DNA of 64,000 nt. It comes from Rhynchopus euleeides. Taxonomy: Eukaryota; Euglenozoa; Diplonemea; Diplonemida; Diplonemidae. A program made the translations under genes and the position numbers. Every line of letters starts with the position of its first letter. Within the stretch, counting starts at the first letter, position 1. The stretch is taken from NCBI GenBank assembly GCA_963210315.1, contig OY723297.1, forward strand, positions 434,001-498,000. The letters are read 5' to 3'. The notes below the pieces were generated by a model. That model searched no databases, had not been told where the DNA came from, and saw only the letters and a list, made by a program, of their open reading frames with translations. Positions 9,329-20,641 of the stretch are shown here, in pieces.

Positions 9329-10486
9329 TTCGGGAAAATTGGCCGCCGAGGGGACTTAAACACATCATATGGATAGGGGACTTAAACACGGGGGGGGGTA
9401 GGTACAGAGGAATAGAATCTTACGACCCACGTCTTCAGACAGACCCCACCCCCCCCCGCCACCCCACCCCGGGGCCCGAGGTTTCCGTTGATTTCCTGGT
9501 TGGGGCTGGAAGGGATGGCCTTCGGTTCACTTTTTCAGGCGCGCTGCAGCAGGAGGCGAGCACACCGAGAAGCGAACAGCTATCAGGCACCACGAGAATG
9601 ACTGACAGAGGTAGGGGGGGGGGGGTTTGATTGTAGAGAGTAGCGTATTTGCGTACGGTTGTTTGAGGTAGGGGGGTGATAGGTAAAAAAATCTGTTTGT
9701 TTTTTGAGGGAGGGGGGGGGGGGGGGGGAGGGGTTTGTGGGAGGGAGGGTACAAAACGCATGACACATGATACGTGAGGCGGGGCCAGAAGCCACCCACA
9801 AGCTTATTGCGGCCTTTCTCCCCGCGGGCTACTAAAGGTGTCACATGACATCGATAAACACAGCACGTATTCTTTGACAGAGTTGTGAAGGATTCTTTGA
9901 GGCGGTGTGTCAGGTCGTGCCACGACCCCTCCCGAAAACCCAGGGGTTGGCGCGACCCCACTCCTGCACGACCCACCGCGAGCTGCATGGGGGCGCAAGA
10001 TGGAAAAAATCGTCGTCCTTCCACGATATGGCAGAAACACACAGTCCAACAGCTGTTCATAAAACAGCCCCGAAATACGTTTCGTTGAGTGAACTAGTTG
10101 TCCCTCGGCCAGGTTATGCTGAGGCTTCCTTTGAAGAGTGCGGCAGAAAGAGGTGTTCATAACGCTAACCCGCTGCACCCCATCAGCTCGGAACTTCCGC
10201 GGAAAACTCGGAAAATACAAAAAAAAATGGATGAGGGATGTGCCGTGGTTCTCCGCCAGAGGAGCACCAACCTTGTTGTGTCAGAATTGGGGGAAAAAAA
10301 CGATAGCTGATTCACTTTGCGGGTTTTGCCCCGCTGGGGGGGGAGGGGGGGGATAGGGGAGAGAGAAGGCGCGATTATTCCTTCATGGAGATAGCCACAC
10401 CTGAAGCATCCGAGAGAGAAAGAGAACACACACATCCCCACACACACGTGCGGAGGAGCGGCGCCACACGACAATGCCGGCAAGCC
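9329..10486. other. Intergenic region downstream of the secreted-protein gene
   Basis: It contains the last two GGGACTTAAACAC motifs, a long G run near 9712-9730 and several T- or G-rich tracts. No gene is supported. The last few hundred bases are probably the 3' UTR of the minus-strand gene ending at 10487. Confidence 0.5.
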
Positions 10487-12538
10487 TTACAAACACTTAC
10501 ACTGCGGTGCTGGCACGGGTGTTGGACACCCCTGGCGGGTCGAGGAACACGGCAAGGTGTCCAACGTGCCACCCGTTGTGAGGCACCATGAGGACTCGCA
10601 GGAGCCTTCAGGCAACCCAGGGAGGCCTGTCCACAGGCACTCCGGGGACTGGTCGCACTGGCTGCTGCTCGTGTGGTGCTCGCAGTCTGCTGAACCTTGC
10701 CTTGCGAAGACACCCATGTTGTCGAGCTTGCGGCGCAGCGGCGGTGTGATCTCAGTGGTGCCCGCAGGGACAAGCTTGCGGTACGCCAGGGTCTGGAACT
10801 CATCGTCGGATGTGACGGACGTCTTGAAGGAGGGGGCGCAGTCACCCGCCTCCCACCCTGCGGGCGGCAGCACATCGCCCAGGGCCCCATCCGTCCCCTT
10901 CGAGCAGGCATCGCAGTGGTACACCACAAGCACAATCTCACACGGCGCCCCGTCGCAGCTCTCGGGGCACCCGATGCGCAGGCGCGACCCCACCTGCAGA
11001 GGGGCCTCTGCCTCCGGGGGGAAGTGCCCCTGCACACCGTCGCGCAGCACCAGCACGGGGGGCAGGTTCACAAGCAGCACCTGCTCGCCGTTGACAGACC
11101 ACCCCTGCATGCCTTCCTCTGCAGGCACGCCCTCGCCCCAGTCGACAAGCCCGCCGTGTGGCAGCATCACTGAGACGTCGGGCTTCTCTCCGCTGTCCAT
11201 GCATGGCGCCTGTGTGGGTGTAGGCGTCTTGAAGTGTGACGGCGGCACAGAGAACGGAGAGCGCGTTGGCGGTGCCCGCGTGGTGGGCACCAGCGTGTTG
11301 GGTGTGGCTGTCGGCGGGCCGGGCGTGGGTGGCACAGCAGTCGCCGTTGCAGGTGTCGGAGGGGCCGGCGTTGCGGGCGAGGCGGTCGGCGGGGTGGGTC
11401 TGGGAGGCGCAATGGTTTTTGGGGCAGGTGTCGGTGGGGATCCATCGGTGGGCGGTGCGACGGTCACGGGTGAGGGCGTCGGTGGGGTGGGTCTGGGAGG
11501 CGCAATGGTTTTTGGGGCATGTGTCGGTGGGGATGGCGGTCGGGGGGTTGGGATCGGTGCCGCTTCGCGGCACGCCTTGACGTGCACGGCATAGTTGAGG
11601 CCTGTGTGGGGGTAGCTGCTGAAGGTGAACTTATGCACACCCTCACGCTGCGTCGAGAATGGGAAGTGCACAGGGTTGGCAGAGTACCGGTGCGACTTCG
11701 CAGGCAGCAACCCGCTGCCGATCCACACGGATGCCTTGCTCAGCGCCCAACCATCAGCCATGCCGATCGTCACCGCCACGCCATAGGAATCCACGTCCAC
11801 CTTGACCTGCCCCACCGCCTTGGCAGTCCTCCCCAGGCAGGTCCTCGCCCCTGCCAGCAGGTTTGCAACCTCGCTGCCCCTGCGCACCTTGTTGCTCCAC
11901 CCGAGCACGCCCGACTCGTCCCGCCAGCAACTGCGGATCCCACGGAAGCACACGGCATGGACACCCTGTGCCCAGGCATCCACACACTCACCGGTGGGTG
12001 GGGCGGGCGTTGCGACAGGCACAGGCACGGGCGTTGCGACAGGCACCTCGCACACCTCAGCGTACATGGCGAAGTGCAGCGTCGACGGCATGCAGTAGCG
12101 GAACCGGAAGTTCTGCCTGCCGGCGCGGTGCACGCGGTACGGGAAGTGCTCCTGATGCGTGGTGTAGCGGCGCCCGATCTGCGGCAGCAGGTTCCGCCCG
12201 GTCCACATCGCACCCTGCTTCACCTCGTACCCCGATGCCGGCACGATGTCCACCGTCATGCCGTAGCCTGTGACGTGCACCTGTACGCGCCCGGTCCTCC
12301 TCCCGCGCCACGTCTGGCACTGCTGTGCATCGCTCCACATGACGAACTTCTGTGAACCCACCCTGATGCGGTTGGTCCAGCCCCACTCGCCGTTGCGCCC
12401 GCGGTCGCACCCGCTGATGGACCCGAAGCACGTGCTGTACGACCCCTTCACCCACGTCGCGTAGCACTTCTTCTGCGACGGCGTACCCCGCGCATCTGCA
12501 CCCAACACCGACACCAGCAGCAGCACGGCACGCAGCAT
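10487..12538 (-). CDS. Secreted protein with two Cys-rich 140-residue repeats and Pro/Thr linker
   Basis: Starting at the ATG at 12538, the 683-residue product opens with a signal peptide, MLRAVLLLVSVLGADARG. The open frame runs further upstream, but that part is Pro/Arg-rich and unlike protein, so this start is preferred. Residues 25-164 and 185-324 are two copies of one domain of identical length. They share Cys at domain positions 1, 13, 20 and 50, the GWxN-RxGS block, the YG-V-I segment, W-G-LLP, RY and HFP(Y/F). A Pro/Thr linker (about 325-450) has an internal duplicated unit, APKTIAPPRPTPPT. The C-terminal 230 residues contain many Cys and end in a PSI-like cluster. I know no named family for the repeated domain. 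An extracellular or cell-surface role is inferred from the signal peptide and Cys pattern; no membrane anchor is seen. Stop TAA. Confidence 0.8.
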   Translation of the reverse strand: MLRAVLLLVSVLGADARGTPSQKKCYATWVKGSYSTCFGSISGCDRGRNGEWGWTNRIRVGSQKFVMWSDAQQCQTWRGRRTGRVQVHVTGYGMTVDIVPASGYEVKQGAMWTGRNLLPQIGRRYTTHQEHFPYRVHRAGRQNFRFRYCMPSTLHFAMYAEVCEVPVATPVPVPVATPAPPTGECVDAWAQGVHAVCFRGIRSCWRDESGVLGWSNKVRRGSEVANLLAGARTCLGRTAKAVGQVKVDVDSYGVAVTIGMADGWALSKASVWIGSGLLPAKSHRYSANPVHFPFSTQREGVHKFTFSSYPHTGLNYAVHVKACREAAPIPTPRPPSPPTHAPKTIAPPRPTPPTPSPVTVAPPTDGSPPTPAPKTIAPPRPTPPTASPATPAPPTPATATAVPPTPGPPTATPNTLVPTTRAPPTRSPFSVPPSHFKTPTPTQAPCMDSGEKPDVSVMLPHGGLVDWGEGVPAEEGMQGWSVNGEQVLLVNLPPVLVLRDGVQGHFPPEAEAPLQVGSRLRIGCPESCDGAPCEIVLVVYHCDACSKGTDGALGDVLPPAGWEAGDCAPSFKTSVTSDDEFQTLAYRKLVPAGTTEITPPLRRKLDNMGVFARQGSADCEHHTSSSQCDQSPECLWTGLPGLPEGSCESSWCLTTGGTLDTLPCSSTRQGCPTPVPAPQCKCL

Positions 12539-15500
12539 CGCACCCCCTTGCCACAACACTACCTGCAGGATGTGTGGCGGGCCTAAGGGTGGCTGCCACA
12601 TTGACAACTCTCGCATGACAACAGTGGGGGAAGGGGTGGGTGGGGCGGGCGGGGGGCGGGGAGGGGCAGCCACATCGGCATACGATCGATCGAGGGAACG
12701 CGGGCACGCAAGGTGGGTGCTAGGGCACCGGAGCTCTCCCCCCGCGGGCGGGGAGCTCACAGCAGCACACCACTTTGCTCTCCTGAGTAATCTAATAGGT
12801 GCAGTGCTGATGCCCCGCGCTAATCTGTCAATGCAAGGAACCGGCCCGCACTCCCTTTTGAAGTCGTGGAGACCACACCGCAGCACACACTCCTCTTGCT
12901 GCGATCTCCTCCGCACAACACACACGCGATGGGTTCTCTTTGGAAAGTGTCGGTGGCAGACTTGGCAGGGGTGGGGTCAGTGCCCCGCTTCAGACGCCTC
13001 CTTCGCACGCCCTTGCTTCGGGAGTACAGCATTGCCCAACTGGCGCCGGGGATTTTTTTGAACTTTTTTTTTTCGCATCGACAGCCACCGACCCTGATGT
13101 ACAAGGCAACCAGGTGCACAGCGACATCCCGCTTTTTGAAGAAAAAAAATTCTAACGCTGCCTCCACTCTCAAAGTGCATACAAGAATAACGAACTGTCC
13201 CTCATAAAATGGGGAGGGGGGTGCCACACGGGTATCGCAGACGAGACATGCACGATACACACTATATTTGGAGGCCTTCGCTAACTTGGTGGGGTAAAGT
13301 GAGGAGGGGGGGGGGGGATGATGCCTTTGCCCCCCCCCCCTCACTGTCTGACACCCCGTGGCTCGTATCGAAGACCCCCACAAAACATTGCGTATTGTGC
13401 ACATCATCCTCCGAGGGCTGGGCACACCCGGTTTTTTTTATGGCTCCTTTCGAACACCAAGATTCTGTCCATTTAGTTCGTCGCTGGGTGGAAGCGAACC
13501 GTTAAATTCTTCGGGGGGGAGGGTGGGAGGGTGGAAGGGTGGAGGGGGGTGGGGGTGTGTGGTGGGGCGCGGTGGCTTCACTCTGCCGCTAGGCGGGGTG
13601 CCGGGGGGGTGTCGCACCAAAGGCATGAGTTGTGACTGGGGCACACCGAGAAGAAGCGCAGCCGCGCCTGCACACATCCCCCCCGCCCCCCCCCCCCCCC
13701 TGTGGCTCCGAATAGCATGAAATCATGCTAACCAACCCCCTTTTCGTGCCTGCATCCAGCCACTGCGCTACACTGTCTGTCAGGGTGTGAAGCTCACACA
13801 GCGGACTCCGAACCAAGTTGATGGAAAATTGAACGAATAATGCCTGACTCGGCATGAGCGAGTGACAGGCAGACGCAAGGGGATGTCCGGATTCTTTCCG
13901 CTTGCTGCGGGCAAACCCTGGGCAGACCACTGGAGCAGGACGAACACATGTGAGCCAAGGCGACACCGATGCAGCGCACCGGCGGGGAAAGATTGACACG
14001 CCAATCTTTCAAGGTAATGACTGCCGAGAATACAGGCGATTGACGCCATTTTACGATGACAGCGTGCCCATTAGAGACACGCACATCGAGGGCGTCAGAT
14101 TTGCTGCTGGCTAGAGTTTGTTGGGGTGTGCTTCCCTGCAAGTACTTTCGACGGTGCGTGATAAAAATGGGAGAGAGATGAATATGAGACTCGGCACAAC
14201 CAAACACCCATCATACAAAGGAAAACGATTCCGCGATGCTCAACTGGCGACCCAGAAGAACATCTTCCTCACAAGGATCCACCCGCATGAAAAAGCCCTG
14301 CAGAGAAAAATACATCCCCCGCAGGAGACAGCACATCACATAGTTCGTTCAGCTGTATCTTCCATCATTTCTTTTTCTTTTTATCGATGTTCAAATGCGG
14401 GTTACTCTTGGGATTCTTTCCCATTCACAGCCGCACCAGAGAGGTAACCTATACAAGGTGTAGTCTCTCTGTGCGGTCATTTTCTGCTGATGCCGTTGTA
14501 TGTAAGACATTCATCCCTGCCGGTGTGTGTGGCCCACACCACGAAGGGGATGGCGTGAACCGCTCTGGAGAGAGTGAGTGCGCATCTCTGTTGCACAAAA
14601 CCACGAGTGTTCTGCGAGGGCGACCGGCAGGGGTGTGTTGTCACACACACGCCAGGTAGGAGCTGCCCTGCAGGTCTGCTGGCCATTCGCTCTTATCCCG
14701 ACCCCAGCCCCCCGGCTAGCTGCAGGGGGTGGGTGGGAAAGCACAGGCCTTCTCTGCCTGATTATCCACAGATTAAGCGGCGGGGGGGGGGGGGGCGGGT
14801 ATGGTGGTTCATTTGCTGCCTGTCATAAACATGGCACCCTAGACAGGCACGGCGGGCCGTAACACCCTCTCCTCCCTCGAGATGCGGCCAGAAAGACATA
14901 ACCCATCGAACCGTTTGAAATGGGGGCGAGATGTGTTTTTGGTTGTAATTTGGAGTATATTGATCGCTCGGCGGCGCCAACACAAATGCGTAAACGCCCT
15001 GTATGTGTGATATGGTCCATGCTCTGGATCTTGCGACCCCCCCCCCCCACTCACACCGCTTCGTCGGGTGTGTAGGTGTGATTTGTGTGTGTGTGTGTGC
15101 AAGACGGAGTGGGGGCGGTGGGGGGGTCGGTGGGGGAGGGGTTATGCATTCTAACAAAGGGGAGGGAAGTAAGGACCTTCGCCCAGACATGCAGAAATCG
15201 TGTGGATAAACGAAAAGGCCCCGCTGTGTGTGTCAGGTTTGCTGCCACGTTTAGCTGTCCACCAGCGGGCGGGGCACAGGACCAGCAGGGGCACAGATAG
15301 GTTTTCCCTTGACAGTCTGCCCCAACGCTGTCCTGTGCCGCCACATGCTATTCTTGGAGCAGTGCACCCCTCGAAGAAAGGCAGCTGGATTCGCCCATTC
15401 GTTCAGCGCTTTTTTTTAGCGGTGCTGAGCACGCCCCGTGGGGGGGGGGGGGCAGGACAGGCACGGCGACCTGCTCCACCACACGAACTCCGCCCAACCC

Positions 15501-18500
15501 TTCAGGCCACAGGGCGGAGAAGCGGCAACATACCGAAAACAAACAAAAAGAAGATAGGTTGAGAGCGGTTGCGAACTGAACAGGGGTGGCGCGGCCATTA
15601 AAGTCTTTGTTGGAGGGGTGCAGCTACAGCTGCAAGCTTCACTGCCCCTCCTAAACAGGGGGATGCTTATCCGGGTGAGTTCATACTTCGTGCAGTGGCG
15701 AGGCAGACCATCGCCTGTGCTGGAGGCTCGATAGAGAACGGTGTGGGTACCTCTTCCGGGAAGGCTGTGCTGGATACGAGACGCGTGTCACTGTGTGGGG
15801 TATAGCCAAAGCAGTTGCAGGCAAACCAAAAAAAATTGGCACTCCCAGCGGACAGCCCGACCGCGATGGTGGGTGTGTTAGGTAAGCATCTGTTTGATTT
15901 TTTTTGTTTAGGATCAAGAGTGCTCCAGAGTCAAAGCTCAAAAGCTTAAAAAAAAGGGATAGGCGAAACCTGGCATGGGCTTGGGGTGGTCGGTGTGGAA
16001 GGTTGCAAACGAAGGGGTGGTCAAGATCAGCGGTGTGCCTGGGATACGCCACGATGTTGCTGATACAAAGGTCTCGGGTTGGGTTCCCTGCCGCTTTGCT
16101 TATTTTTTTTGTGTCGGCTGACAATCACGAGACTTCGTCTGTGATGTCCGGATGGTGCTTCGGGTTGGGACGGCTGCCAGGGGAAAAAGGTGGAGCAAGG
16201 GGGTCGGGGATGAGTCGAATAAACCTGCATGGACGCACTGAACCGGGCTCTTCACGATTCAATTCATTGCCAATTTTTCGACAAAAGGGTTCGGCGCATT
16301 CCCCTCCAGGGGGAAACGTTTTTGGCTCCGCCGCGAAGACCTTCTTTGATCTGCATATCGTGGCTGGATCCAAAACCACTGTACACCGTCGTAAATCATC
16401 GGCTGAATAGACTTCCGACGACCAGTCCGGCACCAACAAACCTGGTCAAGTGGGTCCGGGTGGAACCTGGATAGAAATGCGATGGGTTGTGCTGGAGGCG
16501 GTAGAAGCAGACCAGGGAGGGGATGTGTGCGGGATCAAAATCGAGCCAAAGAAAGAATGACACCGTGCGGCCAGACCCCCGAGACAGCACCCCTCCATCC
16601 CCCGTCGTTTCTCTCTCGCCTCTCTCACCGGGGTGGGGGGGGGGGGGTGTGTGCTGCGGGAAGCACGGCAGAAAATTCATTCAAAGTTCGTTCAAACAAA
16701 GCGTTCTTGCTGGCCACAAACGGGTGGCGGTGACCAGAAGATGGCTTGACCATTCACAGCGGGGTCCCCTCCTCCCGCAGGGAGAAAGGCGCCGCTGGCT
16801 GGCGAGTCGACAGAGGCAATCGGCAAACCCGATAATTCACCAACCGAGCATCTCATCAGCGACACCCTGCCAACGAAGGGAAGCAATGGGGCGACACCCA
16901 CTCTCTGTGCCAAGCTGTGTCGGTTTGGCACATGGTCGAGAGCGAACCTCTCCATGCATCCTTGTTGTGATGGCAGAGCATTTGGCTATCGTGAAAAGCT
17001 CGCTGCCCCAGCATTGCCCACACCTTGTGTGCGCGTTTGGCAGGTGGATGGTCATCAGGGTTTACTCGGTGCGCCCTGCACAAGAAGAAATATTTGGGGT
17101 GGGGTAGTGGAGCAGAAGCAGAAGGAAGCACAGGGCTGATAACTCCCTTCACTCGTTGTACACACGGTGTCCTATTGAGGGTTTTGCCCAGGCGGTTAAC
17201 CAGGCCTCTGGTCATTGACCAGGGACAGGCCTGGTCAAAACCCTGGCTAGGCCACCGCGCATGCAGGGGTAGGGGGGCCGGGGAAGGCATCGCTACCCGC
17301 CAGTTCGACATTTTTTGACTGATTTCCCTCACGATAAGGTGAAATGCACCAAAAATGCGCTCATCGGCACCGCGTGGAACGAGGACCCCTTGGAGTTGGG
17401 TGGTGTGTCTGTATACTAACGGTGCCTGCATCGTGCTGTAGTGCATATATGTGCAGGGTGACCGAAAGCTGCCATGCGTTCCATTTGAGTGCAAAACAGC
17501 TACCAAAAGTAGATGTTCTTTCAGAAAAAACAATGAAAGGCCGATTGTGCGTGCGTTGCATGAAATTCGGCATTTTCTTAGAGAGCGGGGGGTCACGAAA
17601 ACCCTTCACGGATTAGAGCCCACCGCCCGATACCTCTCTGTGTTAGGAAAAGAAACGCGACACGAGCGCGGATGAAATGAAATCTGCAAAGACATACACG
17701 CCACGCGCTCTTTGGCGCACGTCAGTGTGCCATAGCAAGACGTTCATCAAGATAGGCTTGGTTTCTGCCATTCTTTCTTGGTTTCGGGAACGAGCGGGCG
17801 TGCCTCAGGCACGGTGTGCAGCCCCTCCTGGCTTCGCCCCCCACCACCAGCTCCCCTCCAAGCCAGGAGCAAAGCCTCACCGCAGCCAAAGCAACAGACA
17901 GAAGGAAAGACACAGGACGTAAGAACACACCAAATTCAACAAACAGATGGACAGGTAAGAGAGCCTGTGGCAACGCCAGGGAGCGGCAATGTTGACAGAT
18001 CAAAGGTTTGCACATGATGATACGTGTGAGTGGGGATTGTTTGAAACCAGAGTTTGCGTAGCGCACTCAGTCTAGAGAGTCTAGATCACTGACCACGCCA
18101 CTGACCATGCTAGCCCCGTGATTAAGTCACGGGGCCGCCACCCGACCTGGCCGGGTGGTGCTTGGGTGAGTGTGAGTGTGTGTTGGGACAAATAAACAAA
18201 ATTGCGGGGAATGAAGGCGTGATGATGATGCAGATATGTGGGAGGGGTGAGTCAAAAGTGCACACGGTGGCATAGATGAGACCGCCCGCTGTCGGCTTAA
18301 ATCTTCTCTGGCCCACTGCGAGTCCTCACAACAGGATGCCGGAGGGGTACTGTCGACCTCAGGGATCACCCATTCCAGAGAGAGGATGGGTTTCGAAACG
18401 TTTATTCGGTCATTCGACCTCTCTTGGAATCAATACACTCCAGCAGTCCAACAGCTGACGACCAAAAGGGGAAGAGGTGGTGTCCTTGAGGCACCCCCCA

Positions 18501-18944
18501 CCCCCTCGACAGAGTCTTCTCCGTGCCCAAACAAAGAAGGGGCCAGCACAACACAATATGAGCGCATATGTACAGTGCGAAGCAACGTCGGGCGATAGGG
18601 CGCATCGTTAGGGCGAAACCGGGGGCCAATAATGGGGGGTCAAGATTACGCGATTCGCCTGCGCTGTATGCCTCCGGTGTGGGAGGTGAATCAGATGAAG
18701 TAAAGGAATCTCGCTTTGCCAGCTATGCGGGTTGTGTACTGCCTCAGGGCAGGTGGGGGGGGGGGGGGGGGGGAGTCGTGAAGTCGAGAAACGCACAAAT
18801 GTGTCGTGTGGGTTCTGGATATACCCCCCTTCCACAGCCCTCCCACACCCCTCCCTCCATCCCACCCCTTGCCGGGAACCCCACCGGATGACAGAAATCA
18901 ATGCCCAGAAAGCTGAACCGTAGCAGCCAGCCACACCCTGAAAT
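12539..18944. other. 6.4-kb gene-poor intergenic region
   Basis: No convincing coding region. Just upstream of the secreted gene, a pyrimidine-rich stretch with CTGCAG at about 12567 could hold a trans-splice acceptor for the minus strand. A GAGCTC-armed hairpin lies at about 12731-12755. The rest has G or C runs (13307, 13687, 14780, 15037, 15440, 16636, 18750), CA/GT tracts, and one 43-base dispersed repeat at 17215. A weak tRNA-like B-box resemblance near 16070 was not accepted as a gene. Confidence 0.5.
17215..17257 (+). repeat. 43-base dispersed repeat, copy 1 (second copy at 56897)
   Basis: It matches 56897-56939 at 40 of 43 positions, in the same orientation. The core GACCAGG...CAGGCCTGGTC is itself palindromic. 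The segment GGTCAAAACCC resembles a Pol III B box, and the second copy has an A-box-like GGTGGCCGAGTC upstream, so a tRNA-derived SINE relic is possible. Confidence 0.6.
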
Positions 18945-19385
18945 CTACTTCCTCTGGGTCTGCGAGACGCTAAGATAGTCGTACTCCGGATCGCTAGATG
19001 GGTCGGTGAGGTCCATCTCCCTGAAGGAAGGTGGTGTCTTTGCGCTGTGAGACTTCCTGAAGATGCACGACTTGTAGTTTATCGCAATGCAGCAGAAGCA
19101 GAAGCAGGCAGCAGCCCCCATGAGCGGGAAAAGAGGGTCCATTGCTGTCGGGGCAGAGTCCCCTTCGGGGTGGCACGGCCGTTCAGACATCGCTGTAAAG
19201 CTGCAGGGTCCGTTATCATCACTACTCTTCTCGCAGATCGTCGCGTTGTCAATTCCATAGCATGAGCTTTCACGCTTCTCGGCAGGGATGCGGGTGGGTG
19301 GAGGTGCTACCGGTACCTCCTGTGATTTGGCGAGCTGCAGTAGACACGCCCCGAAGATCAACGCAGACAACTCGAGGCGTGGCAT
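18945..19385 (-). CDS. Small type I membrane protein, 146 residues
   Basis: The ATG at 19385 opens MPRLELSALIFGACLLQLAKSQ, a good signal peptide. It is preceded by a pyrimidine tract and CTTTGCAG (acceptor near 19399), which supports this start over the longer open frame upstream. A short ectodomain with several Cys and an N-glycosylation site (NAT) follows. The membrane segment at about 90-110 is Cys- and Phe-rich (FPLMGAAACFCFCCIAI). The cytoplasmic tail of about 40 residues is Ser/Asp-rich and contains EYDYLSV, which could act as a Tyr-based sorting signal. No family is recognised. Stop TAG. Confidence 0.65.
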   Translation of the reverse strand: MPRLELSALIFGACLLQLAKSQEVPVAPPPTRIPAEKRESSCYGIDNATICEKSSDDNGPCSFTAMSERPCHPEGDSAPTAMDPLFPLMGAAACFCFCCIAINYKSCIFRKSHSAKTPPSFREMDLTDPSSDPEYDYLSVSQTQRK

Positions 19386-20576
19386 CGCAGTCTGCGGTCT
19401 GCAAAGGTGATAGAATGACGGCAAAATATCTGCAACGCCCGCAGCGCACACAGAGGGCGCAACAACCCGCGATTGCGAGCGGATTTTCGGATGTGGCGGT
19501 GGCGGTAGTGGTGGTGTCCCTACCGACCCCTTCGTTTGATGTGTTCCCGTATCAAGCGCTACCGCTGATGATTTGGGATGTGTAAAAGTGGAACCGGACA
19601 CCCCCCCCCCCGATACTCCCCCCCCGCGCAAGTGTCCAACTGGTTCCTGTCGGGGGTGGTGTGGGTGTGGGAAGGCTTGGGTGCTGGCGTGGGGTGCATT
19701 GCAAATAATGATGGTTCGTGCGTTGTGTCTGGCAGCACGGCGTGTGAATCGGCAAAGCAGAGGGCAGGCTATGTTTCGCTTGCCACAAGGCAGAGTTGTG
19801 TGGATGCCACCCACCGGAAAACTGGGGCGAGCGGGGGATGCGGGGATTGGGGTGGGGGTGGCGCGCAGTCTGGTTTTTCTGTTTGCTTTTTTTTGCTCTT
19901 CCGCCATCAAAACACCCCCCCCCCCCCACTCCACCCCACCTCAGCAGCACACTGTAAGTGGGGCTACACAGGCTGCTCTCAAGACAGAACAATAAGAAAA
20001 CATGGGCATGGCACATGCAAGCTCTCTGGAAAGCGCGTATGCATTTGCCCCGTTTTGGTTGGGATACTCGCACCCTGCTCTCTTCCAACAGCTGAGCAGA
20101 CGACAAAACCAAGAAAAAAACCCATCAGACAGTCACACATCCACACACACACGTGAACATATTCTGTAGAAGTGCCGACACACCGAGCCTGCTCTCAACC
20201 AGTTTTACTTTTTGTTTAGTGTAGAGGGCACCGTTGACCTCTTCTGGTGATTGTGTACGTTCCAACTCGTGTGCAAATAGCTTTCCCTCCCCCACCCACC
20301 CCCCCCACCCCACCCCACCTTTCGTTCCTCCGCCCACCACGGGCTATTTTCATTGCCTTCCTTCTGATTCGTTCATTCATATATTTTCGAAACCCGCCCC
20401 CGCCCCCTTCTTGGGGCACACACACCGACACCACCACCGCTCTGAAACGTCTCGTTTGAGCCAGAACCCCCTACGGGGCGTGGCTGCGACATAACGGCGT
20501 GGTGATGGTTTTCTTCTTCGTTTCATCCGAATGTTTGGTTCAACAATGCCGTATCCACCCCACACACACACACACA
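19386..20576. other. Intergenic region between membrane-protein gene and retroelement remains
   Basis: No gene is supported. C runs near 19600 and 19912-19926 lie about 220 and 530 bases upstream of the membrane-protein start. The rest is C/A-rich low-complexity sequence. It ends in a CA tract at 20562. Confidence 0.45.
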
Positions 20577-20641
20577 GGGGTGGGCTAGGACCCGTGCAGG
20601 GTTAACCCACCTAAAAAGTGATCAACACACACACACACACA
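20577..20641 (+). repeat. Short retroelement 3' tail ending in (CA)n
   Basis: This 65-base piece (GGGTGGG... CCCGTGCAGGGTTAACCCA... (CA)n) closely resembles the end of the larger fragment at 21637-21713. It looks like an extremely 5'-truncated copy of the same family. Related minus-strand copies lie at about 38517-38600 and 54090-54175. Confidence 0.55.

Noticed and set aside
12539-12925. Upstream extension of the secreted-protein frame to 12925
   Set aside because: The extra 129 residues are Pro/Arg-rich and unlike protein, and they would bury a good signal peptide.
16030-16110. tRNA-like B box (GGTTGGGTTCC) near 16075
   Set aside because: No acceptor stem, D arm or A box could be fitted at proper spacing; at most a decayed tRNA-derived relic.
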